This document shows, one piece after another, positions 49,774 through 58,650 of a stretch of 64,000 nucleotides of DNA (positions are counted from its first letter, which is position 1; each line of letters begins with the position of its first letter). Source of the DNA: JAYPHU01 sp038127535 (GTDB taxonomy: Bacteria > Pseudomonadota > Alphaproteobacteria > Rhodospirillales > UBA2165); the NCBI GenBank assembly GCA_038127535.1, contig JAYPHU010000002.1:130857-194856 (forward strand). Direction: 5' to 3'. A program made the translations under genes and the position numbers. The notes under the pieces were generated by a model that made no database searches, was not told where the DNA came from, and saw nothing but the letters and a program-made list of their open reading frames with translations.

Positions 49774-49836
49774 CGTCACCCCCGAGTCTTGTGCCCGGAC
49801 TTGTTCCGGGTATCAGAAGCCAAGTCTCGGGGGACG
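49774..49836. repeat. CCCCCGAG-family repeat with another unit inside its loop
   Basis: CGTCACCCCCGAGTCTTG, then the foreign unit TGCCCGGACTTGTTCCGGG with TATC, then CCAAGTCTCGGGGGACG. The reverse complement matches 27890-27929 on both sides of the extra unit. Confidence 0.75.
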
Positions 49837-49883
49837 ATGGGCGTGAGCAGAGCAAGTAGAGGGGCCGAATGGACCCCCGACAA

Positions 49884-49983
49884 NNNNNNNNNNNNNNNNN
49901 NNNNNNNNNNNNNNNNNNNNNNNNNNNNNNNNNNNNNNNNNNNNNNNNNNNNNNNNNNNNNNNNNNNNNNNNNNNNNNNNNNN
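49884..49983. other. Run of 100 N (assembly gap)
   Basis: Flanked by the identical 15 bases ATGGACCCCCGACAA on both sides (49869-49883 and 49984-49998), part of the CCCCCGACAACTGCTG repeat family. The assembly evidently broke in a repeated element. Confidence 0.95.
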
Positions 49984-50078
49984 ATGGACCCCCGACAACT
50001 GCTGCGCATACCCGGATCAGGCCCGGGCACAAGGGCCAGGGGCGACGCAGTAAGAATAGGGAGAAGAGACCTACCCCC

Positions 50079-50897
50079 CTACAGCACCGGGCCCGGTGAT
50101 TTCAGGGCATTCTCCATCAAATCTGTGGTCACTATCTCAAACGCCTCGTCGACTGAATCCGTAATCGTGAACAACTCCACATCCTCGGGGCTGATAGTGC
50201 CGTATTCTAGGAACGTGTCGAAGTCCCCGACCCGGTCCCAGTAGTCCTTGCCGTAGAGCACGATGTTAATCTGCTTGGTCAGCTTGCCGGTCTGATCCAG
50301 GGTCAGCACCTCGAACAGCTCATCCATGGTGCCGAAGCCGCCGGGGAAGACGATCACGGTCTTGGCCGGGTACAGGAACCAGAACTTGCGCATGAAGAAA
50401 TAGTGGAACTCGAAGCAGAGCTCCCGGGTGATGTAGGGGTTATCGTGCTGTTCGAACGGCAGGGAAATATTGAGCCCGATATTGATCCCCTTGGCCTCGG
50501 ACGCGCCCCGGTTAGCCGCCTCCATGATCCCCGGCCCGCCGCCGGTGCAGACCACAAATCGCCGGTTATGCTCGTCCCCCAATTCCTTGGACCAGATCGT
50601 GAGACGCTTGGAGAGCTCCCGCGCATCCTCATAGAAGCGCGACATTCTCACATCCCGCTCGGCGGTCTCTAGCCCCTCTCCCGACTTCCGCGCGGCGGCC
50701 AGCAAAGCCTCCGCCTCTTTCTTTGATTTGAACCGGGCCGAGCCGAAGAATACGATCGTGTCCTTGATGCCGTATTTCTCGAACCGGACTTCGGGCTCCA
50801 GATACTCCGCCTGGATGCGGATGGAGCGCGCCGCACGGGAGTTCAGGAAATCTAGGTTCTTGTAGGCCTTGACCGGTCCGCTGTTATTCGTCGCCAT
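50079..50897 (-). CDS. LOG-family protein (cytokinin riboside phosphoribohydrolase-like)
   Basis: A 272-residue TIGR00730/LOG protein. CTGGGPGIMEAANRGASEAK and FPGGFGTMDELFEVLTL are the two nucleotide-binding signatures. LOG enzymes release ribose 5-phosphate from nucleoside monophosphates; longer bacterial forms of this size (with an N-terminal helical extension, here residues 1-60) are often general nucleotide hydrolases such as PpnN-like proteins. Monocistronic, divergent from the Rieske oxygenase. Confidence 0.9.
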   Translation of the reverse strand: MATNNSGPVKAYKNLDFLNSRAARSIRIQAEYLEPEVRFEKYGIKDTIVFFGSARFKSKKEAEALLAAARKSGEGLETAERDVRMSRFYEDARELSKRLTIWSKELGDEHNRRFVVCTGGGPGIMEAANRGASEAKGINIGLNISLPFEQHDNPYITRELCFEFHYFFMRKFWFLYPAKTVIVFPGGFGTMDELFEVLTLDQTGKLTKQINIVLYGKDYWDRVGDFDTFLEYGTISPEDVELFTITDSVDEAFEIVTTDLMENALKSPGPVL

Positions 50898-51013
50898 GTG
50901 ATGCTGTCCCTGTTTGAAACTATGCCGGCCAGTCTAGCAAAGCCGGGGCCCGGCTCATAACCGTTTGAATTCCCCCACGTCTTGGATAAAATTTCGGCCG
51001 AGGGGGAGAAAGC

Positions 51014-52036
51014 ATGTTCATCAAAAACGCCTGGTATGTGGGCGCGCTGGAGTCCGAGGTCGGCCGGGAACCCATGGGCCGGGTCATCCTCAACGAGCCC
51101 ATCGTGTTTTTCCGCAAAGAGGACGGCACGCCCGTCGCGCTGGAAGACCGCTGCTGCCACCGGCACTATCCCCTGTCCCATGGCGAGCTTCACGGCGACC
51201 GGCTGCAGTGCAGTTATCACGGCATGGTCTATGACGCGACCGGGGCTTGCGTCGAGATACCGTCCCAGAAGCAGGTGCCGAAGGGCGCCGGCGTGCGCAA
51301 CTACCCGGTGGTGGAGCGCTATCACTGGGTGTGGATTTGGATGGGCGATCCCGAGCTCGCGAATCCCGACGAGATCACCGATTTCCATTGGCTGGACGAT
51401 CCCAACTGGGGGGCGAAATCAACCCTGATCCATATCGAGAGCAACTATAAACTGATCGTCGAGAACCTCTTGGATCTGACCCACCTCGCCTATGTGCACC
51501 GTACCACTATCGGTAATGACGCGGTGGCGGAGGCGGCGGACACCAAGTTCGACCGGGAGCCGGGGTCGGTCCGGGTCACCCGCTGGATCATTGATCAGCC
51601 CCCGCCCCCGGCCTTTGTCAAATCCGGCGGCTTCACCGGCAATGTGGATCGCTGGCAGATCATCGATTACTCCCCGCCGGCCTTCGTGCGGCTCGATATC
51701 GGAGCCTGCGATACGGGCACCGGCGCGCCAGAGGGCAATCGCGTCGGCGGGATCGAGATGCGCAACCTCAACGCCATCACGCCGGAGACCGAGCGCTCGA
51801 CCCACTACTTCTGGGGCCAGGCCCACAGTTTTGATGTCAAAAACGAAAACATCACCAACTTGGTGTTCGATACGGTGATGACGGCGTTCCTGGAAGACAA
51901 GGCGATCTTTGAGGCGCAGCAGCGGATCATCGACATGAACCCCGACGCGAACCGGATTAATCTCGCAGGCGATGTGGGCGGCGTGGCCGCCACCGACATC
52001 ATTTCCCGGAAGATCGCAGAGGAAGCGGCGGCGTAG
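51014..52036 (+). CDS. Rieske non-heme iron oxygenase, vanillate O-demethylase type
   Basis: A 340-residue oxygenase component. The N-terminal Rieske cluster ligands are in CCHRHYPLSHG and CSYHGMVYD (CxH...CxxH). The mononuclear iron site is LDLTHLAYVHR (Asp-x2-His-x4-His). Size and motifs fit the VanA/phthalate-type family, which hydroxylates or demethylates aromatic rings using a separate reductase. The reductase gene is not adjacent. Good GGGGGAGA ribosome site. Convergent with a MetE-like gene, which could accept the released C1 unit, but this is speculation. Confidence 0.9.
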   Translation: MFIKNAWYVGALESEVGREPMGRVILNEPIVFFRKEDGTPVALEDRCCHRHYPLSHGELHGDRLQCSYHGMVYDATGACVEIPSQKQVPKGAGVRNYPVVERYHWVWIWMGDPELANPDEITDFHWLDDPNWGAKSTLIHIESNYKLIVENLLDLTHLAYVHRTTIGNDAVAEAADTKFDREPGSVRVTRWIIDQPPPPAFVKSGGFTGNVDRWQIIDYSPPAFVRLDIGACDTGTGAPEGNRVGGIEMRNLNAITPETERSTHYFWGQAHSFDVKNENITNLVFDTVMTAFLEDKAIFEAQQRIIDMNPDANRINLAGDVGGVAATDIISRKIAEEAAA

Positions 52037-52040
52037 AGCT

Positions 52041-53153
52041 TTACGCCGTTCCCCAAATCTCCTCGGCCGTTTCGACGACGCGCTCCAGCTTTTTCCACTG
52101 GGCATCCTCGCCGAGTTCGTTGCCGACCACCATGCTGGCGAACCCGCATTGGGGGCTGAGGCAGAGATTTTCCAGCGACACGTATTGGGCCGCCTCGTCA
52201 ACCCGGCGCTTGAGATCGTCTTTGGTTTCCAGCTCCGCGAACTTCGACGTCACCAGACCCAGCACCACCATTCGGTCATTGGGGGCGAAGCGCAACGGCT
52301 CGAACCCGCCGGCCCGGTCCGAATCCCACTCCATGAAGAACCCATCGACGGGGACGTTGGCGAACATGCTCTCCGCCACCGGCTCATAGCCGCCTTCGGC
52401 GATCCAGGAGCTCTTGAAATTGCCCCGGCACATATGGACGGTGACCGTCATATCGTCAGGCTTTTCGGCGAGCGCCATGGCGATACCCTTGGCATAGGTC
52501 TTTACCAACTGATCCGGATCGTCGCCCCGCTCCCGCATTTGGCCCTGCACTTTGGGATCGCAGAGCATGGCGAACGTCGTGTCGTCGAACTGCAGATACC
52601 GGCAGCCGGCCGCATACAAATGCCGCACCTCGTCGCGATAGGCCTGAGCCAGGTCTTCCCAGAATTCTTCCACATCCGGATAGACATCGCGGTTGATCAA
52701 TTCGCGCCCGCCCCGGTGATAGGCGAGGCTCGGCGACGGAATGCAGAACTTGGCGGTAACATTCGTGTTGGCGTTCAGATACTTAAAGTGATCGAGCATG
52801 ACGCCGTTCGGATTGCCAATCTTGGAGTGCACCTCCAGGGAATTGATGTTGTGGCCGGCCTGGAACGACGGGCCCTGCGGCGCGGCGGTCTGGTCGATAC
52901 CGTCCAGGCTGCAGAGGAAATCATAGTGCCAGGAGGTGCGGCGAAATTCCCCATCGGTTACCAGTTTCAGGCCAACACCTTCCTGACGGGCAACGGCCTC
53001 GTTGATGCATTCATCTTCGACGGCGCGAAGGGCGGCATCATCTATATCGCCGTTGGCGTTTTTCTCCCGGGCTTCGTGCAGACGTAGCGGCCGCAACAGA
53101 CTGCCGACGTGATCGGCCCGGAACGGCGGGCGTGACGGATCCTGATAGGTCAT
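52041..53153 (-). CDS. MetE-like methyltransferase family protein (second)
   Basis: A 370-residue single-barrel relative of cobalamin-independent methionine synthase: FRADHVGSLLRPLRLHEARE, VTDGEFRRTSWHYDF, QFDDTTFAMLCDPKVQGQ, VTVHMCRGNFKSSWIAEGG (HxC zinc-type motif) and NLCLSPQCGFASM (second Cys). This set of His-x-Cys...Cys fits a zinc site that activates a thiol for methyl transfer. Similar to 'cobalamin-independent methionine synthase II family' proteins; physiological acceptor unknown. Four bases separate its stop from that of the Rieske gene. Confidence 0.88.
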   Translation of the reverse strand: MTYQDPSRPPFRADHVGSLLRPLRLHEAREKNANGDIDDAALRAVEDECINEAVARQEGVGLKLVTDGEFRRTSWHYDFLCSLDGIDQTAAPQGPSFQAGHNINSLEVHSKIGNPNGVMLDHFKYLNANTNVTAKFCIPSPSLAYHRGGRELINRDVYPDVEEFWEDLAQAYRDEVRHLYAAGCRYLQFDDTTFAMLCDPKVQGQMRERGDDPDQLVKTYAKGIAMALAEKPDDMTVTVHMCRGNFKSSWIAEGGYEPVAESMFANVPVDGFFMEWDSDRAGGFEPLRFAPNDRMVVLGLVTSKFAELETKDDLKRRVDEAAQYVSLENLCLSPQCGFASMVVGNELGEDAQWKKLERVVETAEEIWGTA

Positions 53154-53168
53154 GAACTTTCTCCCTCT

Positions 53169-53627
53169 CTAATTCTCTGCTTTTTCCCATTTCTCGGCGG
53201 CGCGGTCGTCTTCATCCTTGGCCTCGACCCATTGGGCGCCGTCGCCGGTCCCTTCCTTCTTCCAGAAGGGCGCCTTGGTCTTCAAAAAATCGATCAGAAA
53301 TTCGCAGGCCTCGAACGCGGCCTTGCGATGCGCCGACGCGGCGACAACGAGCACGATCTGATCGCCGGGCGCGAGCGGGCCGTAGCGGTGGATGATCAGC
53401 GTGTCTTCCAGCGGCCAGCGGTCTTTCGCCTCCGCCTCAATTCGAGTGAGCTCTTTCTCGGTCATGCCGGGATAGTGCTCAAGCTCCATACTGTCGATCT
53501 TCTCGCCGCCGGCTATATCCCGGACCAGACCGATGAAACTGCAGACACCGCCGACGGCGTGATTGCCGTGGGTGATCCGGGCGATTTCCACGCCTGCGTC
53601 GAAGTCTTCCTGTTGGACCCTAATCAC
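53169..53627 (-). CDS. moaE: Molybdopterin synthase catalytic subunit
   Basis: A 152-residue MoaE. GGVCSFIGLVRDIAGGEKID, LEHYPGMTEKELTRIEAEA, HRYGPLAPGDQIVLVVAASA and HRKAAFEACEFLIDFLKTKA (with conserved His, Arg and Lys) are the family signatures. With MoaD it inserts the dithiolene sulfurs into precursor Z. Start is GTG or ATG near 53627 (MIRVQQEDFD). It follows moaD by 12 bases. Confidence 0.95.
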   Translation of the reverse strand: MIRVQQEDFDAGVEIARITHGNHAVGGVCSFIGLVRDIAGGEKIDSMELEHYPGMTEKELTRIEAEAKDRWPLEDTLIIHRYGPLAPGDQIVLVVAASAHRKAAFEACEFLIDFLKTKAPFWKKEGTGDGAQWVEAKDEDDRAAEKWEKAEN

Positions 53628-53639
53628 GTGATCACCTTG

Positions 53640-53891
53640 CTAGCCGCCGGTGATCGGCGGAAAGATCGCCACTTCGTCCGTGTCGACCAGCGGATGATCC
53701 AGATGCGCGTGTTCGTGGTTCACCGCGACGCGCACGACGCCGGGCAGGTTGAACGCCGCAAAATAATTGTCGCCCCGGTCCTTCAGCCAGTCGACGAGGC
53801 TTTCCACATCAGTGACCTCGTCCGGCTTGGGCACGGTTTCCTCGGCAAACCCGATCTTCTCCCGTACCCAAGCGAAATACATCAACTTCAT
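53640..53891 (-). CDS. moaD: Molybdopterin synthase sulfur carrier subunit
   Basis: An 83-residue ubiquitin-like protein (MKLMYFAWVREKIGFAEE) ending in the diagnostic FPPITGG, whose terminal Gly becomes the thiocarboxylate. It overlaps moeA by four bases and precedes moaE, so the three are coupled. Confidence 0.95.
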   Translation of the reverse strand: MKLMYFAWVREKIGFAEETVPKPDEVTDVESLVDWLKDRGDNYFAAFNLPGVVRVAVNHEHAHLDHPLVDTDEVAIFPPITGG

Positions 53892-55168
53892 TTAAACACC
53901 TCACTGAACGGCAGGAAGTCAACCAAGTCCCCTTCCGCCACCTGCTCCGCTTCTTCCGGCAGCTCCACCAGACCATCGGCGATGACCATGGAGGTCAGGA
54001 TGCCCGATCCGTCGTTGGGGTACTTTACCGCCTTGGGTCCCTTGTCGCCATCCTGTTCCAGGTGTGCGCGCAGCCATTCCCGCCGGCCAGGCTTCTTATT
54101 GAGCGCAAAGCCGGCCGGCACCTTGTATCGATGCGCGGTCAGGTCCGACGCCCCGGACAGAAGCAGCAGGATCGTCCGGGCGATACACAGGAACGTCACC
54201 ATGACCGCCACCGGATTGCCCGGCAGTCCGATGAACGGCACGTGGCGGTCGCCGGCGGCAATTTGACCCAGCGCGATGGGGCGGCCCGGCTTGATCAGTA
54301 GGTTCCAGGTATGCAGATCGCCCAAATTCTCGACGGCGCGGCGGACATGGTCTTCCTCGCCTTTGGACACCCCACCCGATGTGATCAGCAGATCATGATC
54401 GGCAGCCGCCTCCGCCAGCGCTATCTCGATGTTCGCGAGCTTGTCGGAACAAATGCCCAGATCAGTCACCGCGCAGCCCAGACCTTCCAGCAACGGCATC
54501 AGGGTATAACGGTTGATGTCATAGATCGCGCCGGCCTCGAGCTCCTGGCCAGGATCGCGGATTTCATCGCCGGTGGAAAAGATCGCCACGCGGAGACGCT
54601 TGAATACATTTAGCGTCTCGCAGCCCAATGACGCCGCCAGGCCCACATCCTGGGCGCGCAGCCTGGCGCCGGCTTTGAGCACCATATCGCCCACGGCCAC
54701 GTCCTCACCGGCCTTGCGCAGATTAGCGCCTCGTTTTTGACCGGCGGGAAGAACAACCATGTCGCCCTCTTCCCGCACATCTTCCAGCATAAAAATCGTA
54801 TCCGGCGTATGGCCGCCTTCGCCCGCCGGCACCTGCGCACCGGTAAATATTTTCAGCGCCTCACCGGGCTTCGCCGAATCGTCATACGGATGCCCGGCGG
54901 CGATCCGCCCGGCCACGGGCAGAGTGGTCTCGCCGTCCGGATCGAGATCTTCCATGGCCACGAGGAATCCATCGACGGCGGAATTGTCAGCAGGCGGAAT
55001 GTTGCGTGTCGAGACCAAATCCTCCGCCAGTATTCGCCCGGCGGCGTCCCGCACAGAGACCTCTTCGATCCCCACCGCGCAGCCGATCCCGCCGGTAAAA
55101 CGGTCCAACGCGTCGGCGACGGTCAGCCGGCCGGTGGCGGAGGCGAAACAATTATTGAGGTCCGGCAT
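53888..55168 (-). CDS. moeA: Molybdopterin molybdenumtransferase
   Basis: A 426-residue, full-length MoeA that inserts molybdate into adenylylated molybdopterin. Signatures: PPADNSAVDGFLVAMEDL, TGAQVPAGEGGHTPDTIFML, GDEIRDPGQELEAGAIYDIN and TSGGVSKGEEDHVRRAV, then LPGNPVAVMVTFLCI. The neighbours moaD and moaE downstream, and mobB upstream, make a molybdopterin operon. Mo enzymes using it are not in the window. Confidence 0.95.
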   Translation of the reverse strand: MPDLNNCFASATGRLTVADALDRFTGGIGCAVGIEEVSVRDAAGRILAEDLVSTRNIPPADNSAVDGFLVAMEDLDPDGETTLPVAGRIAAGHPYDDSAKPGEALKIFTGAQVPAGEGGHTPDTIFMLEDVREEGDMVVLPAGQKRGANLRKAGEDVAVGDMVLKAGARLRAQDVGLAASLGCETLNVFKRLRVAIFSTGDEIRDPGQELEAGAIYDINRYTLMPLLEGLGCAVTDLGICSDKLANIEIALAEAAADHDLLITSGGVSKGEEDHVRRAVENLGDLHTWNLLIKPGRPIALGQIAAGDRHVPFIGLPGNPVAVMVTFLCIARTILLLLSGASDLTAHRYKVPAGFALNKKPGRREWLRAHLEQDGDKGPKAVKYPNDGSGILTSMVIADGLVELPEEAEQVAEGDLVDFLPFSEVFK

Positions 55169-55181
55169 GATCTCCGCTCCC

Positions 55182-55685
55182 TCATGCTGCCTTCAGGCTG
55201 CTTTGTTCGAGAATGAAATCGGCGATGGCCAGCACGTCATCCAAGGCAAGGTTGGGCACCGCCAGGCCCGGCAGAGGCAAATCGCTAGCGACGCCGACGA
55301 TCAGCGGATCATCGGGCTGCAGCAGCGCCTTGCCGACAGCTGGGCGATGCACTTCGATCTTGGGGTGGTCCGCCCACTTAAAACCTTCGACCAGCAACAG
55401 ATCGACGGGCGTCATCCGGGCGATGATCTCATGCAGCTCGGGCTGACTGTCATCCTGATATTCGTGCATCAGCGCCCAACGGTTGGCGGACGCGATCATC
55501 ACCTCGGTCGCGCCGGCGCGGCGATGCTCATAGGAATCCTTACCGGGCTGATCGATATCGAATTTGTGGTGGGCGTGTTTGACCGTCGAAACCGAATAAC
55601 CGCGCCCGATCAGTTCCGGCAGCAAATGAGAGAGGAGCGTGGTTTTGCCGCTGCCGCTCCACCCGGCGATTCCGAAAATTTTCAT
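55182..55685 (-). CDS. mobB: Molybdopterin-guanine dinucleotide biosynthesis adapter protein MobB
   Basis: A 167-residue P-loop protein with Walker A GWSGSGKTTLL at the N terminus and segments HHKFDIDQPGKDSYEHRRAGA and LLLVEGFKWADHPKIEVHRP typical of MobB. It helps MobA make the guanine dinucleotide cofactor. Lies 13 bases before moeA and 6 after pgsA. Confidence 0.93.
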   Translation of the reverse strand: MKIFGIAGWSGSGKTTLLSHLLPELIGRGYSVSTVKHAHHKFDIDQPGKDSYEHRRAGATEVMIASANRWALMHEYQDDSQPELHEIIARMTPVDLLLVEGFKWADHPKIEVHRPAVGKALLQPDDPLIVGVASDLPLPGLAVPNLALDDVLAIADFILEQSSLKAA

Positions 55686-55691
55686 GGGTTC

Positions 55692-56330
55692 TCAGCCGGA
55701 ATCCGCTGCCGTTTTTCCCGCAGGCGCCGGCGCGGATTGTTCCCGTTTAGCCCTGGCGGTAGCGCTATCCATATCGTCCACATGGCGGAGGCCCGCGCGG
55801 AGGTAATCATAGCCGGTAATCAGGGTCAGGATGGCCGCCAGCCACAGCCCAGCCAGGCCGATATCAGTGGTGGAGAACGGCCCGAACATGGGACCGGCGG
55901 GACCAACCAGCAGAAAACCCAGCATTAGCATCTGCAACGCGGTCTTCCATTGGGCCAGCTTGCTGACCGGCACGCCCATTTTTACGCCCGCCAAAAATTC
56001 CCTGAGACCCGAGACCAGAATTTCGCGGCACAGGATCACGACCGCCGGCAGCACGGCGAGACCGGGAATGCGGTCAAACGCGACAAGCATGACCAAAAGC
56101 GATCCGACCAGAAGCTTATCGGCAATCGGGTCCAGAAACTTGCCGAGCTGGGACTGCTGTTCCCAGGCGCGGGCCACATATCCGTCAAAAAAGTCGGTGA
56201 CGCCGGCATAGGTCAGCACGCCCAGACCGATCCAATTGCCATAGGGCGACTCCAGATAGAAGGTCGCGATCAGCAGCGGAATCGCGCCGATCCGGGACAA
56301 AGTCAAAAGATTTGGCAGATTGGTCAACAT
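55692..56330 (-). CDS. pgsA: CDP-diacylglycerol-glycerol-3-phosphate 3-phosphatidyltransferase
   Basis: A 212-residue membrane enzyme with about five helices. The CDP-alcohol phosphotransferase motif DGYVARAWEQQSQLGKFLDP continues to IADK; the paired Asp residues bind metal. PgsA makes phosphatidylglycerol phosphate for PG and cardiolipin. The C-terminal 25 residues are polar and basic. Eighteen bases after uvrC, a neighbour order common in proteobacteria. Confidence 0.94.
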   Translation of the reverse strand: MLTNLPNLLTLSRIGAIPLLIATFYLESPYGNWIGLGVLTYAGVTDFFDGYVARAWEQQSQLGKFLDPIADKLLVGSLLVMLVAFDRIPGLAVLPAVVILCREILVSGLREFLAGVKMGVPVSKLAQWKTALQMLMLGFLLVGPAGPMFGPFSTTDIGLAGLWLAAILTLITGYDYLRAGLRHVDDMDSATARAKREQSAPAPAGKTAADSG

Positions 56331-56348
56331 GTCCTAACAGCGACGCCC

Positions 56349-58235
56349 CTAATCGTCTTCCGGATGGAACCAGTCGTAAATCCGCCCGGCCATGGCCCGG
56401 CTGATCCCTTCGACTACTTCCAAATCCGTCAGGCCGGCTTGTGAAACGGCTCTGGCGGATCCGAAATGATGCAATAAAGCTTTTTTCCGGGCGCCGCCGA
56501 CCCCCTGTATTTCGTCCAGCGGCGACCGCTCCATATTCTTCGAGCGGCGGGCGCGGTGGGTGCCGATGGCAAACCGGTGCGCCTCGTCTCTCAGTCTCTG
56601 GAGAAAATACAAGACCGGATCGCGGCTGTCCAAGCTAAACGGTTCACGTCCCGGTAAAAACAGCCGTTCCCGCCCCGCATTGCGGTCCGGGCCTTTGGCG
56701 ATGGAGGCCACGGCCACATCGGTGACGCCCAGCTCCTCGAACACCTCCAGTGTCGCACCCAGTTGACCCGCGCCACCGTCGATCAGGATCAGGTCCGGCC
56801 ACTGGCCTTTGGTCCGGTCCGGGTCTTCCTTTTGAGCGCGGGCAAAGCGGCGGGACAGTACTTCGCGCATCATAGCGTAGTCGTCGCCGGCGTTGGCATC
56901 GCCCTTGCCGATGCTTCGGATATTGAACTTGCGGTAGGCGTTTTTGACGAACCCGTCGGGTCCGGAGACAATCATCGCCCCGACCGCATTGGTGCCGGAA
57001 ATGTGGGAGTTGTCATAGACCTCGACCCGTTCGGGGACGGCGTCCATCTCCAGCTTTTCCGCCAGCCCTTCGAGTAGTTGCCGTTGGGAGGCGCTCTCAG
57101 CCAGCCGGCGGCCGAGCGCCTTCTTGGCGTTCTCTTCCGCTAATTTGACCGCATTGCGTTTCTCGCCCCGGGTCGGTACATGGACGGAGACCGTGCGCCC
57201 GGCCCGTTCGCACAGCGCCTCAGTCAGGACGGCTTTCTCTGGCACGGGATGGCTCAGCAGGATCAACTTGGGCGGGACCTTATTGGCGTAGAACTGGCCC
57301 AGGAAGGCCTCCAGCACTTGGCCCGGATCGGCGTCATTAGTGTGCACCGGATAATACGCCCGGTTGCCGTAGTTGGTCCCGGCGCGCAGGAAGAACACCT
57401 GGATGCAAACCTGCCCGCCCCGGTGATGCAGCGCCACTACGTCCGCATCATCGACACCCCGGGTGGTGATATCCTGGTGCGCCTGGACCGTGGTCATAGC
57501 GCGGATACGGTCCCGCAACACCGCGGCCTCTTCGAAGCGCAACTCCTCGCTGAGCTCCTCCATTTCGGCGGCCAGTTGCTTCTGGATGGCGTTCGACTGA
57601 CCGGTCAGGAACCCCCGCGCCTGTTCCACCAGCTTGCCGTAGCCGGCCTCGTCGATCACGTCCACGCACGGCCCGGCGCAGCGCTTGATTTGATAGAGGA
57701 GGCACGGCCGGGTCCGGGAGGCGAACACAGAGTCCGTACAGGAGCGCAACAGAAACGCCCGCTGCAGCACGGCGAGCGACTGATTGACCGCGCCGGCGGA
57801 GGCGAAGGGACCGAAATACTCGCCCTTGCGTTTGCGCGCGCCGCGATACTTCAGGACCTGCGGATAGTCGTGATCACCGGTGATGAGGATATAGGGGAAG
57901 CTCTTATCGTCCCGCAGCAGGATATTATAGCGCGGGGTCAGCTTCTTAATCAGGTTGGCTTCCAGCAGCAACGCCTCCGCCTCGGTATGGGTGGAGACAA
58001 ACTCCATGGCGCGGGTTTGATGGATCATCCGCTGGATGCGGATCGACTGGCGGGCGATCTGGGTATAGTTGGCCACCCGCTTCTTCAGGTTCTTGGCTTT
58101 ACCCACATAGAGCACGTCGCCGCCGCCGTTTATCATCCGATAGACGCCCGGTCCCGTCGGCAGATTCGCAAGATAGGCACGAATCACCTCCACGCCCGTC
58201 ATCTCGTCCGCCAGTTGCTGCTCTTGCTCACTCAT
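56349..58235 (-). CDS. uvrC: Excinuclease ABC subunit C
   Basis: A 628-residue UvrC, full length. GIY-YIG nuclease domain at residues about 25-110 (GPGVYRMINGGGDVLYVGKA, KNLKKRVANYT), a Cys-rich segment (RSCTDSVFASRTRPCLLYQI), the UVR motif (EELSEELRFEEAAVLRDRI), the RNase H-like second nuclease domain (VEVYDNSHISGTNAVGAMIV) and C-terminal helix-hairpin-helix repeats. It makes both incisions in nucleotide excision repair. Start of the operon uvrC-pgsA-mobB-moeA-moaD-moaE. Confidence 0.97.
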   Translation of the reverse strand: MSEQEQQLADEMTGVEVIRAYLANLPTGPGVYRMINGGGDVLYVGKAKNLKKRVANYTQIARQSIRIQRMIHQTRAMEFVSTHTEAEALLLEANLIKKLTPRYNILLRDDKSFPYILITGDHDYPQVLKYRGARKRKGEYFGPFASAGAVNQSLAVLQRAFLLRSCTDSVFASRTRPCLLYQIKRCAGPCVDVIDEAGYGKLVEQARGFLTGQSNAIQKQLAAEMEELSEELRFEEAAVLRDRIRAMTTVQAHQDITTRGVDDADVVALHHRGGQVCIQVFFLRAGTNYGNRAYYPVHTNDADPGQVLEAFLGQFYANKVPPKLILLSHPVPEKAVLTEALCERAGRTVSVHVPTRGEKRNAVKLAEENAKKALGRRLAESASQRQLLEGLAEKLEMDAVPERVEVYDNSHISGTNAVGAMIVSGPDGFVKNAYRKFNIRSIGKGDANAGDDYAMMREVLSRRFARAQKEDPDRTKGQWPDLILIDGGAGQLGATLEVFEELGVTDVAVASIAKGPDRNAGRERLFLPGREPFSLDSRDPVLYFLQRLRDEAHRFAIGTHRARRSKNMERSPLDEIQGVGGARKKALLHHFGSARAVSQAGLTDLEVVEGISRAMAGRIYDWFHPEDD

Positions 58236-58650
58236 AAGACGTCGCCGTGCCGAAAAAATCGTTTAGTTTCAATTGTCAAATATTGAGGCTGCTTCGCCTC
58301 AACGCCACCACAGGTTTTCTATGTAATTTGCCCCGACGTCACTGTCCACGAAGCCTGTGTATAACTTTGTTGAAAAATACAGGCCCATAGGGTTTTTACC
58401 AATAAATACGATATCTTAGGAATATTGCATATTTTTTATGCAACTTTGACAACCCACTGATAACAATAGCGAATATTGTGCAGGAGTATGACCGACATGT
58501 GACAAAGTCGGGGAAGAGTCGCCGTCAGATAAAATAAGGCGGAATAAGGCGCCTGTGCACAACTCACCGAGCGCCTGTCACGAAAAAATGATTGAAATGC
58601 AATAGGTTGCGGGTCAATTGGCCGTTGATTCGCGGCCGCGCGCGGCCTAG
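58236..58650. other. 415-base AT-richer intergenic region with a perfect DnaA-box consensus
   Basis: Lies between folB and uvrC (both minus strand). 58,250-58,470 is clearly richer in A+T than the flanks and contains TGTGTATAA (58357-58365), whose complement TTATACACA fits the DnaA-box consensus TTATNCACA, plus a relaxed match TGTGCACAA (near 58,553). It may just be the uvrC promoter region; no gene or structured RNA is evident. Confidence 0.4.

Larger units (their letters stand above)
49659..50078. other. 420-base spacer: AT-rich operator, nested repeat and assembly gap
   Basis: Contains the promoter of the MetE-like gene with the palindrome at 49673-49707, the nested repeat 49774-49836, a truncated CCCCCGACAA repeat end on each side of the 100-N gap, and a CCCGGATCAGGCCCGGG unit (about 50012-50029). 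No gene. Confidence 0.6.

Noticed and set aside
51972..53087. 371-codon plus-strand open frame
   Set aside because: Antisense to the MetE-like gene that has clear zinc-site motifs.
53169..56330. Complete molybdopterin pathway
   Set aside because: Only moaE, moaD, moeA and mobB are present; moaA, moaC and mobA are not in this window.
57180..58286. 368-codon plus-strand open frame
   Set aside because: Antisense to uvrC.
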